DNA from: Clostridia bacterium
GTDB taxonomy: Bacteria > Bacillota > Clostridia > Oscillospirales > Acutalibacteraceae
DNA: 64,000 bases
Assembly: GCA_017414965.1 (NCBI GenBank)
Contig: JAFQJL010000025.1
Span: 62,001-126,000 of the forward strand
Direction of reading: 5' to 3'
Numbering within the stretch: the first letter of the stretch is position 1; the number at the start of each line of letters is the position of its first letter. The notes under the pieces were generated by a model. The model was given only the letters and a program-made list of their open reading frames with translations. It searched no databases and was not told the origin of the DNA. Below are positions 44,658 through 53,341 of the stretch, in pieces. A program made the translations under genes and the position numbers.

Positions 44658-45738
44658 CGTTTCCAGCCTCCTTTTCGGTGGATTTCTTGGTAAACAGCTT
44701 CTTCACCCACGCAGCCGCCTGCTCGATCCAACCGCGGATCAGCGGGTTGTTGGTCGCGATCATCACCAGAATCAACACGATCGCATAGATGAGCATACGG
44801 TAATCCTGGAACTCACGCAGCAGCTCCGGCAACACGGTCAGCAACGCCGCCGCTACGATCGAACCGGTAATGTTACCCATGCCGCCGAACACGACGAACA
44901 CCAGCACCAGAATCGAGGTGTTGAAATCGAATTTGCTGGGCGTGACCGCCGCAAAATTCTGACCGTACAACGCGCCGGCCGCACCGGCGAGCGCCGCCGC
45001 GATCACAAACGCGATCATCTTATAACGAGTGGCGTTTAAGCCGCAAGCCTCCGCCGCGATGCGGTTGTCGCGGATCGCCATGATCGCACGACCGGTACGG
45101 CTGCGGATGAGGTTTTGCACCACCACCAGCGTGAACATTACCAACAAAATGCCGGCAAAGAAGGTGGCCGTCTTATCCTGGCCGGTCGCACCCTGCGGTC
45201 CGTTGATGAGGAAGCGTCCGGTATCCTCCAAATGAATGTCGCTGGAGGAAAGGAACGCCACCTGCAAGCCGTTGCTGTCGTACGCAACGTACAAGCAGTT
45301 GAAAATGTTTTTGATGATCTCGCCGAATGCCAGCGTCACGATCGCCAGATAGTCACCGCGCAGGCGCAACACCGGAATACCGATCAGAAAACCGAACACC
45401 GCCGCCAGAATCGCGCCCACCACAACGGCGACCAGCAACCGCAGCGGCTCGCTTTGCACGGCATTTTGCATCACGCCGGCTACCACCGCACCCGAAAACG
45501 CGCCGATGCTCATAAAGCCGGCGTGACCGAGGCTGAGTTCACCGGAGATGCCGACCACCAAGTTCAAGGAGACCGCCATCACAATATACACACAGATCGG
45601 CACCAGCTGGCCTTCCAGACTACGCGTCATAAATCCACCCACGTCGTTCAGCGGGCCGCAGATCAAGAAGAACAGCAGAATGATACCGTAGTTGGTAAAG
45701 TTTTGCAAGGTGGCTTTTTTCATCGTTAATTTCTTCAT
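44647..45738 (-). CDS. livM: Branched-chain amino acid ABC transporter permease LivM
   Basis: 363 aa inner-membrane permease with about ten helices and the LivM signature GDYLAIVTLAFGEIIK, plus RAIMAIRDNRIAAEACGLN in the ATPase-contact loop. A GTG codon at 45747 lies inside the ribosome binding site; ATG at 45738 is six bases after GAGGTG. Confidence 0.94.
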   Translation of the reverse strand: MKKLTMKKATLQNFTNYGIILLFFLICGPLNDVGGFMTRSLEGQLVPICVYIVMAVSLNLVVGISGELSLGHAGFMSIGAFSGAVVAGVMQNAVQSEPLRLLVAVVVGAILAAVFGFLIGIPVLRLRGDYLAIVTLAFGEIIKNIFNCLYVAYDSNGLQVAFLSSSDIHLEDTGRFLINGPQGATGQDKTATFFAGILLVMFTLVVVQNLIRSRTGRAIMAIRDNRIAAEACGLNATRYKMIAFVIAAALAGAAGALYGQNFAAVTPSKFDFNTSILVLVFVVFGGMGNITGSIVAAALLTVLPELLREFQDYRMLIYAIVLILVMIATNNPLIRGWIEQAAAWVKKLFTKKSTEKEAGNDGI

Positions 45739-45748
45739 ATCGCTCACC

Positions 45749-46630
45749 TCAAACTTTCTCGGTTACTTGCTTGCCGAGCAAACCAGCCGGTTTGACAAGC
45801 AGAATGATGATGAGCACTGCGAACACGACCGCATCCGACAGCTCGGTGCTGATGTACGCCTTCGCCAGCGTTTCCAACAGACCAACCAAAATGCCGCCGA
45901 CCATCGCGCCCGGAATGGAGCCGATGCCGCCGAACACCGCCGCGGTAAACGCCTTGATGCCGGGCATCGAGCCGGTGGTCGGGGTCAGCACCGGATACGC
46001 CGAACACATCAGCACACCGGCGATCGCCGCCAGACCGGAGCCAATGGCAAAGGTCACCGAAATGGTACCGTTGACGTTGATGCCCATCAGCTGTGCCGCG
46101 CCCTTATCCTCCGATACGGCGCGCATCGCCTTGCCCATCTTGGTCTTGTTGATAAACAGGGTCAACAGCGCCATGACCAGCACACAACAAAGCACCGTCA
46201 CGGTGGTGACAGACGACACTTTCAAATCGCCAATCGAGAAGCTCATCCACGGCAGATCCACCAGAGACGGATAGACGATGGGATCGGGCGACCAGATCAG
46301 AAGCGCCGCATTCTGCAAGAAATACGACACGCCGATCGCGGTAATCAACACCGCCAGCGACGAAGCGCCGCGCAACGGCTTGTAAGCCAAGCCCTCAATC
46401 AGCACGCCGAGAACCGTACAGACCAAAATCGACATCAAAATGCCGCCGATCGCTCCCCAGCCGAGATTATGCGCCACAATGTAACTGATGTAACCGCCCA
46501 CCATGATAACGTCACCGTGAGCGAAGTTGAGCATCTTGGCGATACCGTAAACCATCGTGTAGCCAAGGGCGATGATGGCGTAAATGCTGCCGAGGCTCAA
46601 CCCGTTGATCAAATGCGATAAAAAGATCAT
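45749..46630 (-). CDS. livH: Branched-chain amino acid ABC transporter permease LivH
   Basis: 293 aa permease with about eight helices; GLSLGSIYAIIALGYTMVYGI and LNFAHGDVIMVGGY at the N-terminus are LivH signatures, and MRAVSEDKGAAQLMGIN is the coupling loop. First permease gene after the binding protein, separated from it by a 159-base region with two hairpins. GAGAGGGAGAAG precedes the ATG. Confidence 0.95.
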   Translation of the reverse strand: MIFLSHLINGLSLGSIYAIIALGYTMVYGIAKMLNFAHGDVIMVGGYISYIVAHNLGWGAIGGILMSILVCTVLGVLIEGLAYKPLRGASSLAVLITAIGVSYFLQNAALLIWSPDPIVYPSLVDLPWMSFSIGDLKVSSVTTVTVLCCVLVMALLTLFINKTKMGKAMRAVSEDKGAAQLMGINVNGTISVTFAIGSGLAAIAGVLMCSAYPVLTPTTGSMPGIKAFTAAVFGGIGSIPGAMVGGILVGLLETLAKAYISTELSDAVVFAVLIIILLVKPAGLLGKQVTEKV

Positions 46631-46659
46631 CGCTTCTCCCTCTCTTTCAAAATGTGATA

Positions 46660-46707
46660 GCCTTTGTTCAGCCGTTTGCCGTAAGCGGCGAGCCGCTCAA
46701 CAAAGGC
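46660..46707 (-). repeat. Inverted repeat ahead of livH
   Basis: Perfect 9-bp arms GCCTTTGTT/AACAAAGGC (46660-46668 and 46699-46707) with further pairing inside. It follows the livJ terminator on the minus strand and could protect the livHMGF end of processed mRNA. Confidence 0.5.
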
Positions 46708-46712
46708 CATCC

Positions 46713-46758
46713 AAAAAAACCACAGCGGGGAACTGCCGTCGTTTGACGGCAGTTCCCC
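46713..46758 (-). terminator. Partial terminator between livJ and livH
   Basis: 14-bp stem GGGGAACTGCCGTC and complement (46727-46740 and 46745-46758), then seven bases and a run of seven T on the minus strand. The offset T-run suggests leaky termination, leaving more livJ than permease message. Confidence 0.7.
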
Positions 46759-46789
46759 CGTAGGTTTTTACTTGTTATAGACGATAGAA

Positions 46790-47962
46790 TTAGTCCATAC
46801 CGATGTAGCCGTAAACGGCGTTGCCTTCATCGTCCTTACCGGTCTCGGAAATGACCATACCCTTCGGATCCTTGGTCACTTCGCCGGTCGCTTCCCAGGT
46901 CATACCGGTACCGGTCAGACCGTCGAAGGTGAAGTCGCCGGAGAAGATCTCGATCATCTTCTCGCACAGCTCTTCCGCGCTCATATTGGTCGCGTCAATC
47001 TCGTTTTCGGTGATCGCCTTGTAGATCGCGTACACGCAGTCATAGGCGTCCGCCGCAAACTGGTTCGGCACGTCGCCGTGCGCTTCCTTGTACTTGGTCA
47101 CGAAATCCTTCGCATCCTCCGCGTCCGCCGAGAACGGGGTCAGCAGCATAACGCCTTCCGCCATGGACTGCTCGAAGCCTTCCATGGTCAGGATGCCGTC
47201 CATGCCGTCCACACCGAAGATCTTCGGCGCATAGCCCATGTCCTTCGCCTGGCCCATAATGAGCGAGGCCGGCGTGTAGTAGATCGGCAGGAACAACAGA
47301 TCCGCACCGGCCGCCTTCGCCGCGCTCAGCTGCGTTTTGAAGTCGGTGGTCTTGTCGCTCGGGAAGGTTTCGGTCGCCACGATGGACAACTTCAACTCCG
47401 CCGCCTTGTCCTTAAAGGTCTGGTAGATACCGGTGGAGTACGCGTCACCGTTATTGTAGATGACCGCGATCTTGGTGCCGAGCTTCTTCTCCGCGATGTA
47501 GGTAGCCGAAGCCGCGCCCTGGTTCGGGTCGGTGAAGCACATCTGATAGACGTTGTCGCGGCCCTTGATGACGTCGGTGGACGACGCCGACGGAGTCAGC
47601 ATAAACACGCGATCCTCATACGCTTCCGCCGCGACAGCCGCACACGGAGCGCTGGTGACCGAGCCGACGATGATCTGGGTGCCTTCGTCCAACAGGTTGT
47701 TGTACGCGTTGACCGACTTCTCCGCATCGTGCTCGTCGTCCTGATGGTTGATCTCGATCTGCAGGCCGCCGAGAGCGTTGATCTCGTCAACCGCGATCTG
47801 CGCGCCGTTCTTTACGGCGTTGCCGTACAGAGCCGCATCACCGGTCAACGGGCCGATCGTGCCAAGTTTCAGCACAGCCGCGTCATCCGCCGGTTTTTCG
47901 CCGCAAGCGGTCAGGCCAAACAGCATAACCGTCGCCAGCACCAAAGCAAGAATTTTCTTCAT
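46790..47962 (-). CDS. livJ: Branched-chain amino acid ABC transporter substrate-binding lipoprotein
   Basis: 390 aa periplasmic-binding-protein type I. Lipobox LFGLTACGEK, then LGTIGPLTGDAALYGNAVKNGAQIAVDEIN, typical of LivJ/LivK, and GSVTSAPCAAVAAEAYED, the ligand-binding loop. It captures branched-chain amino acids for the LivHMGF importer. AGGAGGG precedes the ATG. Confidence 0.94.
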   Translation of the reverse strand: MKKILALVLATVMLFGLTACGEKPADDAAVLKLGTIGPLTGDAALYGNAVKNGAQIAVDEINALGGLQIEINHQDDEHDAEKSVNAYNNLLDEGTQIIVGSVTSAPCAAVAAEAYEDRVFMLTPSASSTDVIKGRDNVYQMCFTDPNQGAASATYIAEKKLGTKIAVIYNNGDAYSTGIYQTFKDKAAELKLSIVATETFPSDKTTDFKTQLSAAKAAGADLLFLPIYYTPASLIMGQAKDMGYAPKIFGVDGMDGILTMEGFEQSMAEGVMLLTPFSADAEDAKDFVTKYKEAHGDVPNQFAADAYDCVYAIYKAITENEIDATNMSAEELCEKMIEIFSGDFTFDGLTGTGMTWEATGEVTKDPKGMVISETGKDDEGNAVYGYIGMD

Positions 47963-48031
47963 GGGGATTCCCTCCTAAAAAATAGTAAATGCAACTGCCG
48001 CCTATGCAGCCTGCATTTCTCCTTAATATGT

Positions 48032-48091
48032 ATTATATAAATTTTAAATCAAAAGTCAAGAAAAACGTCAGTTGTTACGGTAAAAACGTCA
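48032..48091 (-). promoter_or_regulatory. Promoter and upstream direct repeat of livJ
   Basis: Minus-strand TTGACT (48059-48054), 16-base spacer, TATAAT (48037-48032). Just upstream of the -35 box AAAAACGTCA is repeated at 48061-48070 and 48082-48091, exactly 21 bases (two helical turns) apart, a likely activator or repressor site. Confidence 0.6.
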
Positions 48092-48194
48092 AAATAACGA
48101 ACATTACACAAATTTTTAAATTGATTTCGGTTGTTTTGTCCGTACGTGGTGAACAGCTGTCTATCAAGCAAAAACACCGCACCCCGCCGATCGC

Positions 48195-48224
48195 TTGACT
48201 TGGATGATAGGAATGTGGTATAAT
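48195..48224 (+). promoter_or_regulatory. Promoter of the acyl-CoA synthetase gene
   Basis: TTGACT (48195-48200), 18-base spacer, TATAAT (48219-48224) with TG before the -10 (TGGTATAAT). Confidence 0.75.
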
Positions 48225-48256
48225 TTTTCAGAATTTTAACGAAAGGACGTGCGCCG

Positions 48257-49957
48257 ATGACCCCGATCACCGCTAAAATGCCGTGGGCCGGACACACCGG
48301 TCAGATCCCGCTGCATCTGGAGTATCCGAATACCACCATGGTCGAGGCCGTCTGCCGCATCGCCGAAGCGCATCCGAACGCGATCGCGCTGGAGTTTATG
48401 GGTTGTCGCACCACCTACGCCGCCTTGGTCGAGCAGATCGACTGCTGCGCTCGGGCGCTTACCGCCGTGGGCGTAACCGCCGGCGACCGCGTGACCATTG
48501 CCCTGCCCAACTGTCCGCAGGCGGTCGCGCTGTTTTACGCCATCAACCGCATCGGCGGCATTGCCTGTATGATCCACCCCCTCTCCGCTGAAAAGGAGAT
48601 TGAATTTTACCTCACCGAATCGGACAGTCGCACGCTGATCACGCTGGATCAGTTTTACCACAAGATCGCGGCGATCCGTCCCAACGTCTGCTTGCAAAAC
48701 GTGATCGTCGCCTCCGTCAAAGACGCCCTGTCGCCGCTCCTAAAGCTCGGCTATGCGTTCACCGAAGGTCGTCAGATTCCCTCCATTCCCCGTGATGCCG
48801 ATTGCCTTGACTGGTCGGCGTTTTTGCGCGCCGGTCGTTTCTGCCGCCGTCCGTCGCTCGCCACACGGCAAGCGGACGATCCGGCCGTCATTTTGTACTC
48901 CGGCGGCACCACCGGCAAAACCAAGGGCATTGTGCTGACCAACCGCAATTTCAACGCCTTGGCCACCCAGATCGTCACCACCAATCCGATGTTTGCGGTG
49001 GGCGACAAAATGCTGGCGGCGATGCCGATCTTCCACGGTTTCGGACTGGGCGTTTGCATTCATTCTATGCTGGCAAACGGCGGTCGGTGTATTCTGGTGC
49101 CGCGCTTTACGGCGGCCAGCTACGCCGGTCTCATCACCAAAACCCGTTGTCATTTCATTGCCGGCGTCCCCACACTGTTCGAGGCGCTGTTGCGCTCGCC
49201 GGCGCTGGATCGCGCCGATCTCTCTTGCCTAAAAGGCGTCTTTTCCGGCGGCGACTCGCTGTCGGTGGAACTGAAAAAGAAACTCGACGATTTTCTGGCC
49301 ACCCACAACGCCTCCGTGCGCGTACGCGAAGGCTACGGCACCACCGAAACGGTGACCGCCTGTTGCCTGACTCCGCCACATCGCGCCAAGGAAGGCAGCA
49401 TCGGCGTGCCGTTTCCGGATACGTATATGAAAATCGTCCGTCCGGACACCGACGAGGAACTCCCCTACGGCAAGGAAGGCGAGATCCTCATCGCCGGTCC
49501 GACGGTGATGAAGGAATACTGGAACCATCCCGATGAGACCGCCGCGGCACTCCGCCCCCACGCAGACGGGCTAACGTGGGTATACACCGGCGATCTCGGC
49601 ACGATGGACGACGAGGGCTTTGTGTACTTTAAAGGGCGCGCCAAGCGGTTGATCGTCACCTCCGGCTACAACGTGTACCCCAACCAGATCGAGAACATCC
49701 TCGACGCACACGAATCGGTGCAGATGAGCTGTGTGATCGGTGTGCCGGACGATTACCGAATGCACCGCGTCAAAGCCTACATTATGCTAAAACCCGACGT
49801 GCCTCCCACCGAACAGACCAAGCAGGAGATCCTTGCCTATTGCACCAAGCACATCGCCAAGTACGCCATGCCGCGCGAAATCGAGTTCCGCAGCGAGCTT
49901 CCCAAAACGCTGGTCGGCAAGGTGGCCTATCGGCAGTTGGAGGAAGAAAATCGCTGA
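48257..49957 (+). CDS. AMP-dependent acyl-CoA synthetase
   Basis: 566 aa member of the ANL superfamily. Motifs in order: A3 loop ILYSGGTTGKTKGIVLTNRN, A5 REGYGTTET, A7/A8 YTGDLGTMDDEGFVYFKGRAKR, and the catalytic lysine region LPKTLVGKVAYR. It activates a carboxylic acid, probably medium or long chain, as adenylate then CoA thioester. Monocistronic with its own promoter; GAAAGGACG before the ATG. The specific acid is not evident. Confidence 0.9.
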   Translation: MTPITAKMPWAGHTGQIPLHLEYPNTTMVEAVCRIAEAHPNAIALEFMGCRTTYAALVEQIDCCARALTAVGVTAGDRVTIALPNCPQAVALFYAINRIGGIACMIHPLSAEKEIEFYLTESDSRTLITLDQFYHKIAAIRPNVCLQNVIVASVKDALSPLLKLGYAFTEGRQIPSIPRDADCLDWSAFLRAGRFCRRPSLATRQADDPAVILYSGGTTGKTKGIVLTNRNFNALATQIVTTNPMFAVGDKMLAAMPIFHGFGLGVCIHSMLANGGRCILVPRFTAASYAGLITKTRCHFIAGVPTLFEALLRSPALDRADLSCLKGVFSGGDSLSVELKKKLDDFLATHNASVRVREGYGTTETVTACCLTPPHRAKEGSIGVPFPDTYMKIVRPDTDEELPYGKEGEILIAGPTVMKEYWNHPDETAAALRPHADGLTWVYTGDLGTMDDEGFVYFKGRAKRLIVTSGYNVYPNQIENILDAHESVQMSCVIGVPDDYRMHRVKAYIMLKPDVPPTEQTKQEILAYCTKHIAKYAMPREIEFRSELPKTLVGKVAYRQLEEENR

Positions 49958-49972
49958 TCTCCACCGCGTAAG

Positions 49973-50001
49973 TTGACGAAATTGGTCGAATATGGTATAC
50001 T
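49973..50001 (+). promoter_or_regulatory. Promoter of the lipid-kinase-like gene
   Basis: TTGACG (49973-49978), 17-base spacer, TATACT (49996-50001) with extended -10 ATGGTATACT. Confidence 0.75.
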
Positions 50002-50031
50002 GTGTTCAATTTCGAGAAAGGGGCGATGAAA

Positions 50032-50907
50032 ATGGCCACCTACTGCGTTCTGTATAACCCCAAAGCCTCACACGGCAAAGGCAAAGCCAACGCGTTTGCG
50101 TTGTTGGATATGTTTCCAAAGGACACCCTGCGTTACGCCGATCTGACCCAGATCGACGATCTGCCGGCGTTCGTCGACGCATTGCCGGCGGACGAGCGAT
50201 TGATTATCGCCGGTGGCGACGGCACACTCAGTTGTTTTGTTAACCTGATGAACCGGAATTCGTTTGAGCGCGATATCTATTATTACGGAGCCGGCACCGG
50301 CAACGATTTCTTGCACGATCTGGATATGCCCACCGGCACACGCCCCTTCATTATCAATCGCTATCTGGAGGATCTGCCCACCGTCAAGGCCGGCGACAAG
50401 GTCGCCCGTTTCATCAACGGCACCGGCATTGGCATTGACAGCTACGTGATCGAGCAGGGCGACCTGCAGCGTGAAAAATATCCGCACAAGAAATTGAATT
50501 ACACGTGGATCGCCATTAAAGGTCTGCTCGGCGGCTTCAAGCCGGTACACGCCAGCGTGACGGTCGACGGCATCACGCGCGAATACGAAAAGGTCTGGCT
50601 CGCACCGACGATGAAAGGTCGCCTGTTCGGCGGCGGGATGATGCCGACACCCGATCAGGATCGCACCGATCCGGAGCAGACCGTATCGGTAGCGGTGGTG
50701 TACAAGCTCTCGGCGTTGCGTGCCTTGACCATATTCCCCACGCTCTTTAAGGGCAAACACGTGAAATACACCAAGTACGTGCACATTTTCAAAGGGCACG
50801 AGATCACCGTCAAGATCGACCATCCGTTTGCGATGCAGATCGACGGCGAAACGGTACACGGTGTCAGCGAATACACCGTCACCGCCAAGCAGCCGGCAAC
50901 GGTATAA
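50032..50907 (+). CDS. Diacylglycerol kinase-family lipid kinase (YegS/BmrU type)
   Basis: 291 aa. The nucleotide-binding IIAGGDGTLSCFVN (GGDGT) and GAGTGNDFLHDL motifs of the DAGK catalytic domain are present, with a later beta-sandwich ending IDGETVHG. It probably phosphorylates a membrane lipid. ATG at 50026 is only two bases from AGGGG, so ATG at 50032 (eight bases) is preferred. Confidence 0.9.
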   Translation: MATYCVLYNPKASHGKGKANAFALLDMFPKDTLRYADLTQIDDLPAFVDALPADERLIIAGGDGTLSCFVNLMNRNSFERDIYYYGAGTGNDFLHDLDMPTGTRPFIINRYLEDLPTVKAGDKVARFINGTGIGIDSYVIEQGDLQREKYPHKKLNYTWIAIKGLLGGFKPVHASVTVDGITREYEKVWLAPTMKGRLFGGGMMPTPDQDRTDPEQTVSVAVVYKLSALRALTIFPTLFKGKHVKYTKYVHIFKGHEITVKIDHPFAMQIDGETVHGVSEYTVTAKQPATV

Positions 50908-50911
50908 AATC

Positions 50912-50952
50912 AAAACCCACCTGACCGAATCGGTCGGGTGGGTTTATTTTTC
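50912..50952. terminator. Bidirectional terminator
   Basis: Stem AAACCCACCTGACCG with CGGTCGGGTGGGTTT around AAT, A-rich left and T-rich right; shared by the lipid kinase gene and the XRE gene. Confidence 0.85.
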
Positions 50953-51144
50953 GTCCGTTTGATCCAACAAATAATCGATCGACGTATGGTAAAAACGCGC
51001 CAACTGTATTAAAATTTGTGTCGGCACATCGTTTTCACCGGTTTCGTATTTCGAATAACCGGTTTGCGACATTCCCAACATTTGCGCAATCTCTTTTTGC
51101 GTCATATCCCGATCTTCGCGAAGTTCCCGTATCCGCCTATACAT
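50944..51144 (-). CDS. XRE-family helix-turn-helix regulator
   Basis: 66 aa, a lone Cro/CI-type domain: IRELREDRDMTQKEIAQMLGMSQTGYSKYETG covers the helix-turn-helix and FYHTSIDYLLDQTDE is the usual ending. It lies divergent from a decayed gene, and two matching palindromes in the 75-base gap are its likely operators. GAGGTGATG precedes the start. Confidence 0.9.
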   Translation of the reverse strand: MYRRIRELREDRDMTQKEIAQMLGMSQTGYSKYETGENDVPTQILIQLARFYHTSIDYLLDQTDEK

Positions 51145-51161
51145 ATCATCACCTCAAGCAT

Positions 51162-51215
51162 ATTATATCTAATCTAAAACAGGCTGTTGACTTTTAACCT
51201 GTTTTAGGTTAAAAT
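51162..51215. promoter_or_regulatory. Divergent promoters with twin operators
   Basis: Rightward promoter TTGACT (51187-51192), 17 bases, TAAAAT (51210-51215); leftward -10 TATAAT (51167-51162) with TCAACA as -35. Two related palindromes, AACCT-GTTTT-AGGTT (51196-51210) and AATCT-AAAAC-AGGCT (51171-51185), have centres 25 bp apart and cover both promoters. They fit autoregulation by the XRE protein. Confidence 0.65.
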
Positions 51216-51219
51216 CGTT

Positions 51220-51324
51220 TTGCAGAAAGAACTCCTTTCTCGCTATTTAGATGGAGCAGAGGAATATACCGAATTGGTTGCCGAACAGGCGTTTTGTGAA
51301 GGGTTTTGTTTACCATTTTATAAT
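51220..51324 (+). pseudogene. Decayed gene fragment resembling DUF6809
   Basis: The rightward promoter leads into a frame reading ELLSRYLDGAEEYTEL then EQAFCEGFCL, which resembles the C-terminal part of DUF6809 proteins found with XRE regulators in Clostridia. There is no proper start (only TTG), no ribosome binding site and no stop before the terminator at 51325, so the gene is broken. The family match is by eye. Confidence 0.5.
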
Positions 51325-51364
51325 AAAAGCACCCATTGTCGAACGACAATGGGTGCTTTTTTTG
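51325..51364. terminator. Terminator after the decayed gene
   Basis: 16-bp perfect stem AAAAGCACCCATTGTC and complement (51325-51340 and 51345-51360), loop GAAC, followed by T-run. Confidence 0.88.
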
Positions 51365-51430
51365 TTGTCTCTCGTGTCCGAAAAAAGCCGGTCGAAAACC
51401 GAGGATTTTTAGTGAAAAGCGGAAAAGTAA

Positions 51431-51459
51431 AAATCCCGTTCACTTTCGTGAACGGGATC
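51431..51459 (-). terminator. Terminator of tRNA-Gly
   Basis: 11-bp stem ATCCCGTTCAC/GTGAACGGGAT with loop TTTC, T-run on the minus strand directly after the tRNA. Confidence 0.85.
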
Positions 51460-51461
51460 TG

Positions 51462-51537
51462 TGGAGCGGCTTACGAGGCTCGAACTCGCTACCTCCACCT
51501 TGGCAAGGTGGCGCTCTACCAGATGAGCTAAAGCCGC
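51462..51537 (-). tRNA. tRNA-Gly (anticodon GCC)
   Basis: 76 bases on the minus strand. Acceptor arm GCGGCTT/AAGCCGC, D arm GCTC/GAGC, anticodon arm CCACC-TTGCCAA-GGTGG with anticodon GCC, T arm GCGAG-TTCGAGC-CTCGT, discriminator T and encoded CCA. Promoter TTGACA, 17 bases, TATGAT lies 13 bases upstream and a terminator follows. Confidence 0.97.
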
Positions 51538-51549
51538 GACTGCCTTGCT

Positions 51550-51578
51550 ATCATAGCACAGCCGCGCGGCTTTGTCAA
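51550..51578 (-). promoter_or_regulatory. Promoter of tRNA-Gly
   Basis: Minus-strand TTGACA (51578-51573), 17-base spacer, TATGAT (51555-51550). It lies just downstream of the folD stop codon. Confidence 0.85.
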
Positions 51579-51597
51579 GCACCTTTTTTGAAATTTT

Positions 51598-52449
51598 TTA
51601 TTTTGCGCGGCGTTTGGCGGCCGTTACGGTGTTCTTGAGCAGCATCGCAATGGTCATCGGTCCCACACCGCCCGGCACCGGCGTGATCTGCGAGGCGATC
51701 TCCGCCACCGCATCAAAATCCACGTCGCCGCACAGCTTGCCGCTTTCGTCGCGATTCATGCCCACGTCAATCACCACCGCGCCTTCTTTGACCATATCGG
51801 CGGTGACAAATTTCGCACGACCCACGGCCGCTACCAAAATATCCGCTTCGCGACAGACCGCCGCCAGATTTTCGGTGCGGGAATGGCACACGGTGACCGT
51901 GCCGTTCTCGTGCAGAAGCAGCATCGCCATCGGTTTGCCCACGATGTTGCTGCGGCCGATCACCACGCAACGCTTGCCGGATACCTCCACCCCACTGCGA
52001 TGGAGCATCTCCATCACGCCGGCCGGCGTGCAGGGCAAAAACGTGTAGTCGCCGATCATAATATGCCCGACGTTGACCGCCGAAAACGCATCCACGTCCT
52101 TGGCCGGATCGATTGCGGCGATCACCGCCGCATCGTCCAACGGCTTGGGAAGCGGCAACTGACACAAAATGCCGTCAATGTCCGTGCGGGCATTCAGCTC
52201 CGCCACCAGCGCGAGCAGTTCGTCCTCGGTGGTATCCGCCGGCAGACGGAATTCCTCGGCGTGAATGCCCACCTCCGCACAGGCGCGCGTCTTATTGCGG
52301 ACATACACCTGGGAAGCCGGATCCTCCCCCACCAAAATAACCGCCAGACCCGGCTCCGTACCGCCGGCCTTCAGCGTTTCCACCTCGGCCGCCAGATCGG
52401 CACGCACCGCCGCGGCAATGGCTTTTCCGTCAATCAACTTCGCTTTCAT
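51598..52449 (-). CDS. folD: Bifunctional methylenetetrahydrofolate dehydrogenase/cyclohydrolase
   Basis: 283 aa, normal length. Interconverts methylene-, methenyl- and formyl-tetrahydrofolate. The motifs [24 protein letters not shown] and [13 protein letters not shown] are intact, and the C-terminal [12 protein letters not shown] is present as [16 protein letters not shown]. It overlaps lgt by 20 bases; with folP in the same operon two folate genes flank the lipoprotein enzyme. Confidence 0.97.
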   Translation of the reverse strand: MKAKLIDGKAIAAAVRADLAAEVETLKAGGTEPGLAVILVGEDPASQVYVRNKTRACAEVGIHAEEFRLPADTTEDELLALVAELNARTDIDGILCQLPLPKPLDDAAVIAAIDPAKDVDAFSAVNVGHIMIGDYTFLPCTPAGVMEMLHRSGVEVSGKRCVVIGRSNIVGKPMAMLLLHENGTVTVCHSRTENLAAVCREADILVAAVGRAKFVTADMVKEGAVVIDVGMNRDESGKLCGDVDFDAVAEIASQITPVPGGVGPMTIAMLLKNTVTAAKRRAK

Positions 52450-53338
52450 CGTGTTTCTCCTCCGATTCCTCGTTCTCTGCCGTCAGCGTCAGCGGCAAGC
52501 GGTTGGCGTACGCGTGGAACGCGAACATCAATCCAATGCCGGCCAACACCATCACGACCGCCACCAGTTGCGACACCTTCATCGAGCCTAAGTACAGACT
52601 ATCGGTGCGCAGGCTCTCGATCATAAATCGACCGATGCCGTACCAGATGATATACGAGGCAAAGATCTGTCCTTTAAACTTATAAAATTTCACCGACATC
52701 AGATGCAGCAGAACAAAGCCCAACAGACACCACAGCGATTCATACAAAAAGGTCGGATGCACCGGCAGAGAGGGATCAAACCCCTCCACACCCATCGTAC
52801 TGTTGATATGTGCGCCGGCCTGAATGATGTCGCCGGTCATACCCCACGGCAACGTGGTGTTGCCGCCAAAGGCTTCTTGATTAAAGAAGTTGCCCCAGCG
52901 ACCAACCGATTGTCCGATCAAAAATCCGAGCGAGGCAATGTCAAACATCGCGCGGGCGCTCTCCTTGCGGATGCGGCACATCAGCAGCCCGACCAAAAAC
53001 GCGACGATGATGCCGCCGTAAATGCCCAGACCGCCTTTCCAAATCTGCAAAATGCGGATCGGATCTTCCAGATACCACGCCACGTCCTCCGAGAACAGCA
53101 CGTAGTACAAGCGGGCACCGATAAACGCGAATACCGTCGACACCAGCACCACGTCAAACATCTTGTCCTTATCCAGCCCGAACTTCGGTGCGCGCACCGA
53201 GGCGTAGATCACCGCCAGCAAAAATCCCAGCGCGATCAACACACCGTAGTATTTCACCGTAAAGCTACCGATGGAAATCAGCGTGTCGTCAATCGGAAAA
53301 TGCCAGCCCAAAGCCGGAAATTCGATCCAATGTTCCAT
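52430..53338 (-). CDS. lgt: Prolipoprotein diacylglyceryl transferase
   Basis: 302 aa membrane enzyme with seven helices that attaches diacylglyceryl to lipobox cysteines. The Lgt signature [13 protein letters not shown] near residue 140 and the [10 protein letters not shown] and [10 protein letters not shown] segments are clear. It is needed for the binding lipoproteins encoded elsewhere in the window. It lies three bases after folP. Confidence 0.96.
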   Translation of the reverse strand: MEHWIEFPALGWHFPIDDTLISIGSFTVKYYGVLIALGFLLAVIYASVRAPKFGLDKDKMFDVVLVSTVFAFIGARLYYVLFSEDVAWYLEDPIRILQIWKGGLGIYGGIIVAFLVGLLMCRIRKESARAMFDIASLGFLIGQSVGRWGNFFNQEAFGGNTTLPWGMTGDIIQAGAHINSTMGVEGFDPSLPVHPTFLYESLWCLLGFVLLHLMSVKFYKFKGQIFASYIIWYGIGRFMIESLRTDSLYLGSMKVSQLVAVVMVLAGIGLMFAFHAYANRLPLTLTAENEESEEKHDESEVD

Positions 53339-53341
53339 ACC

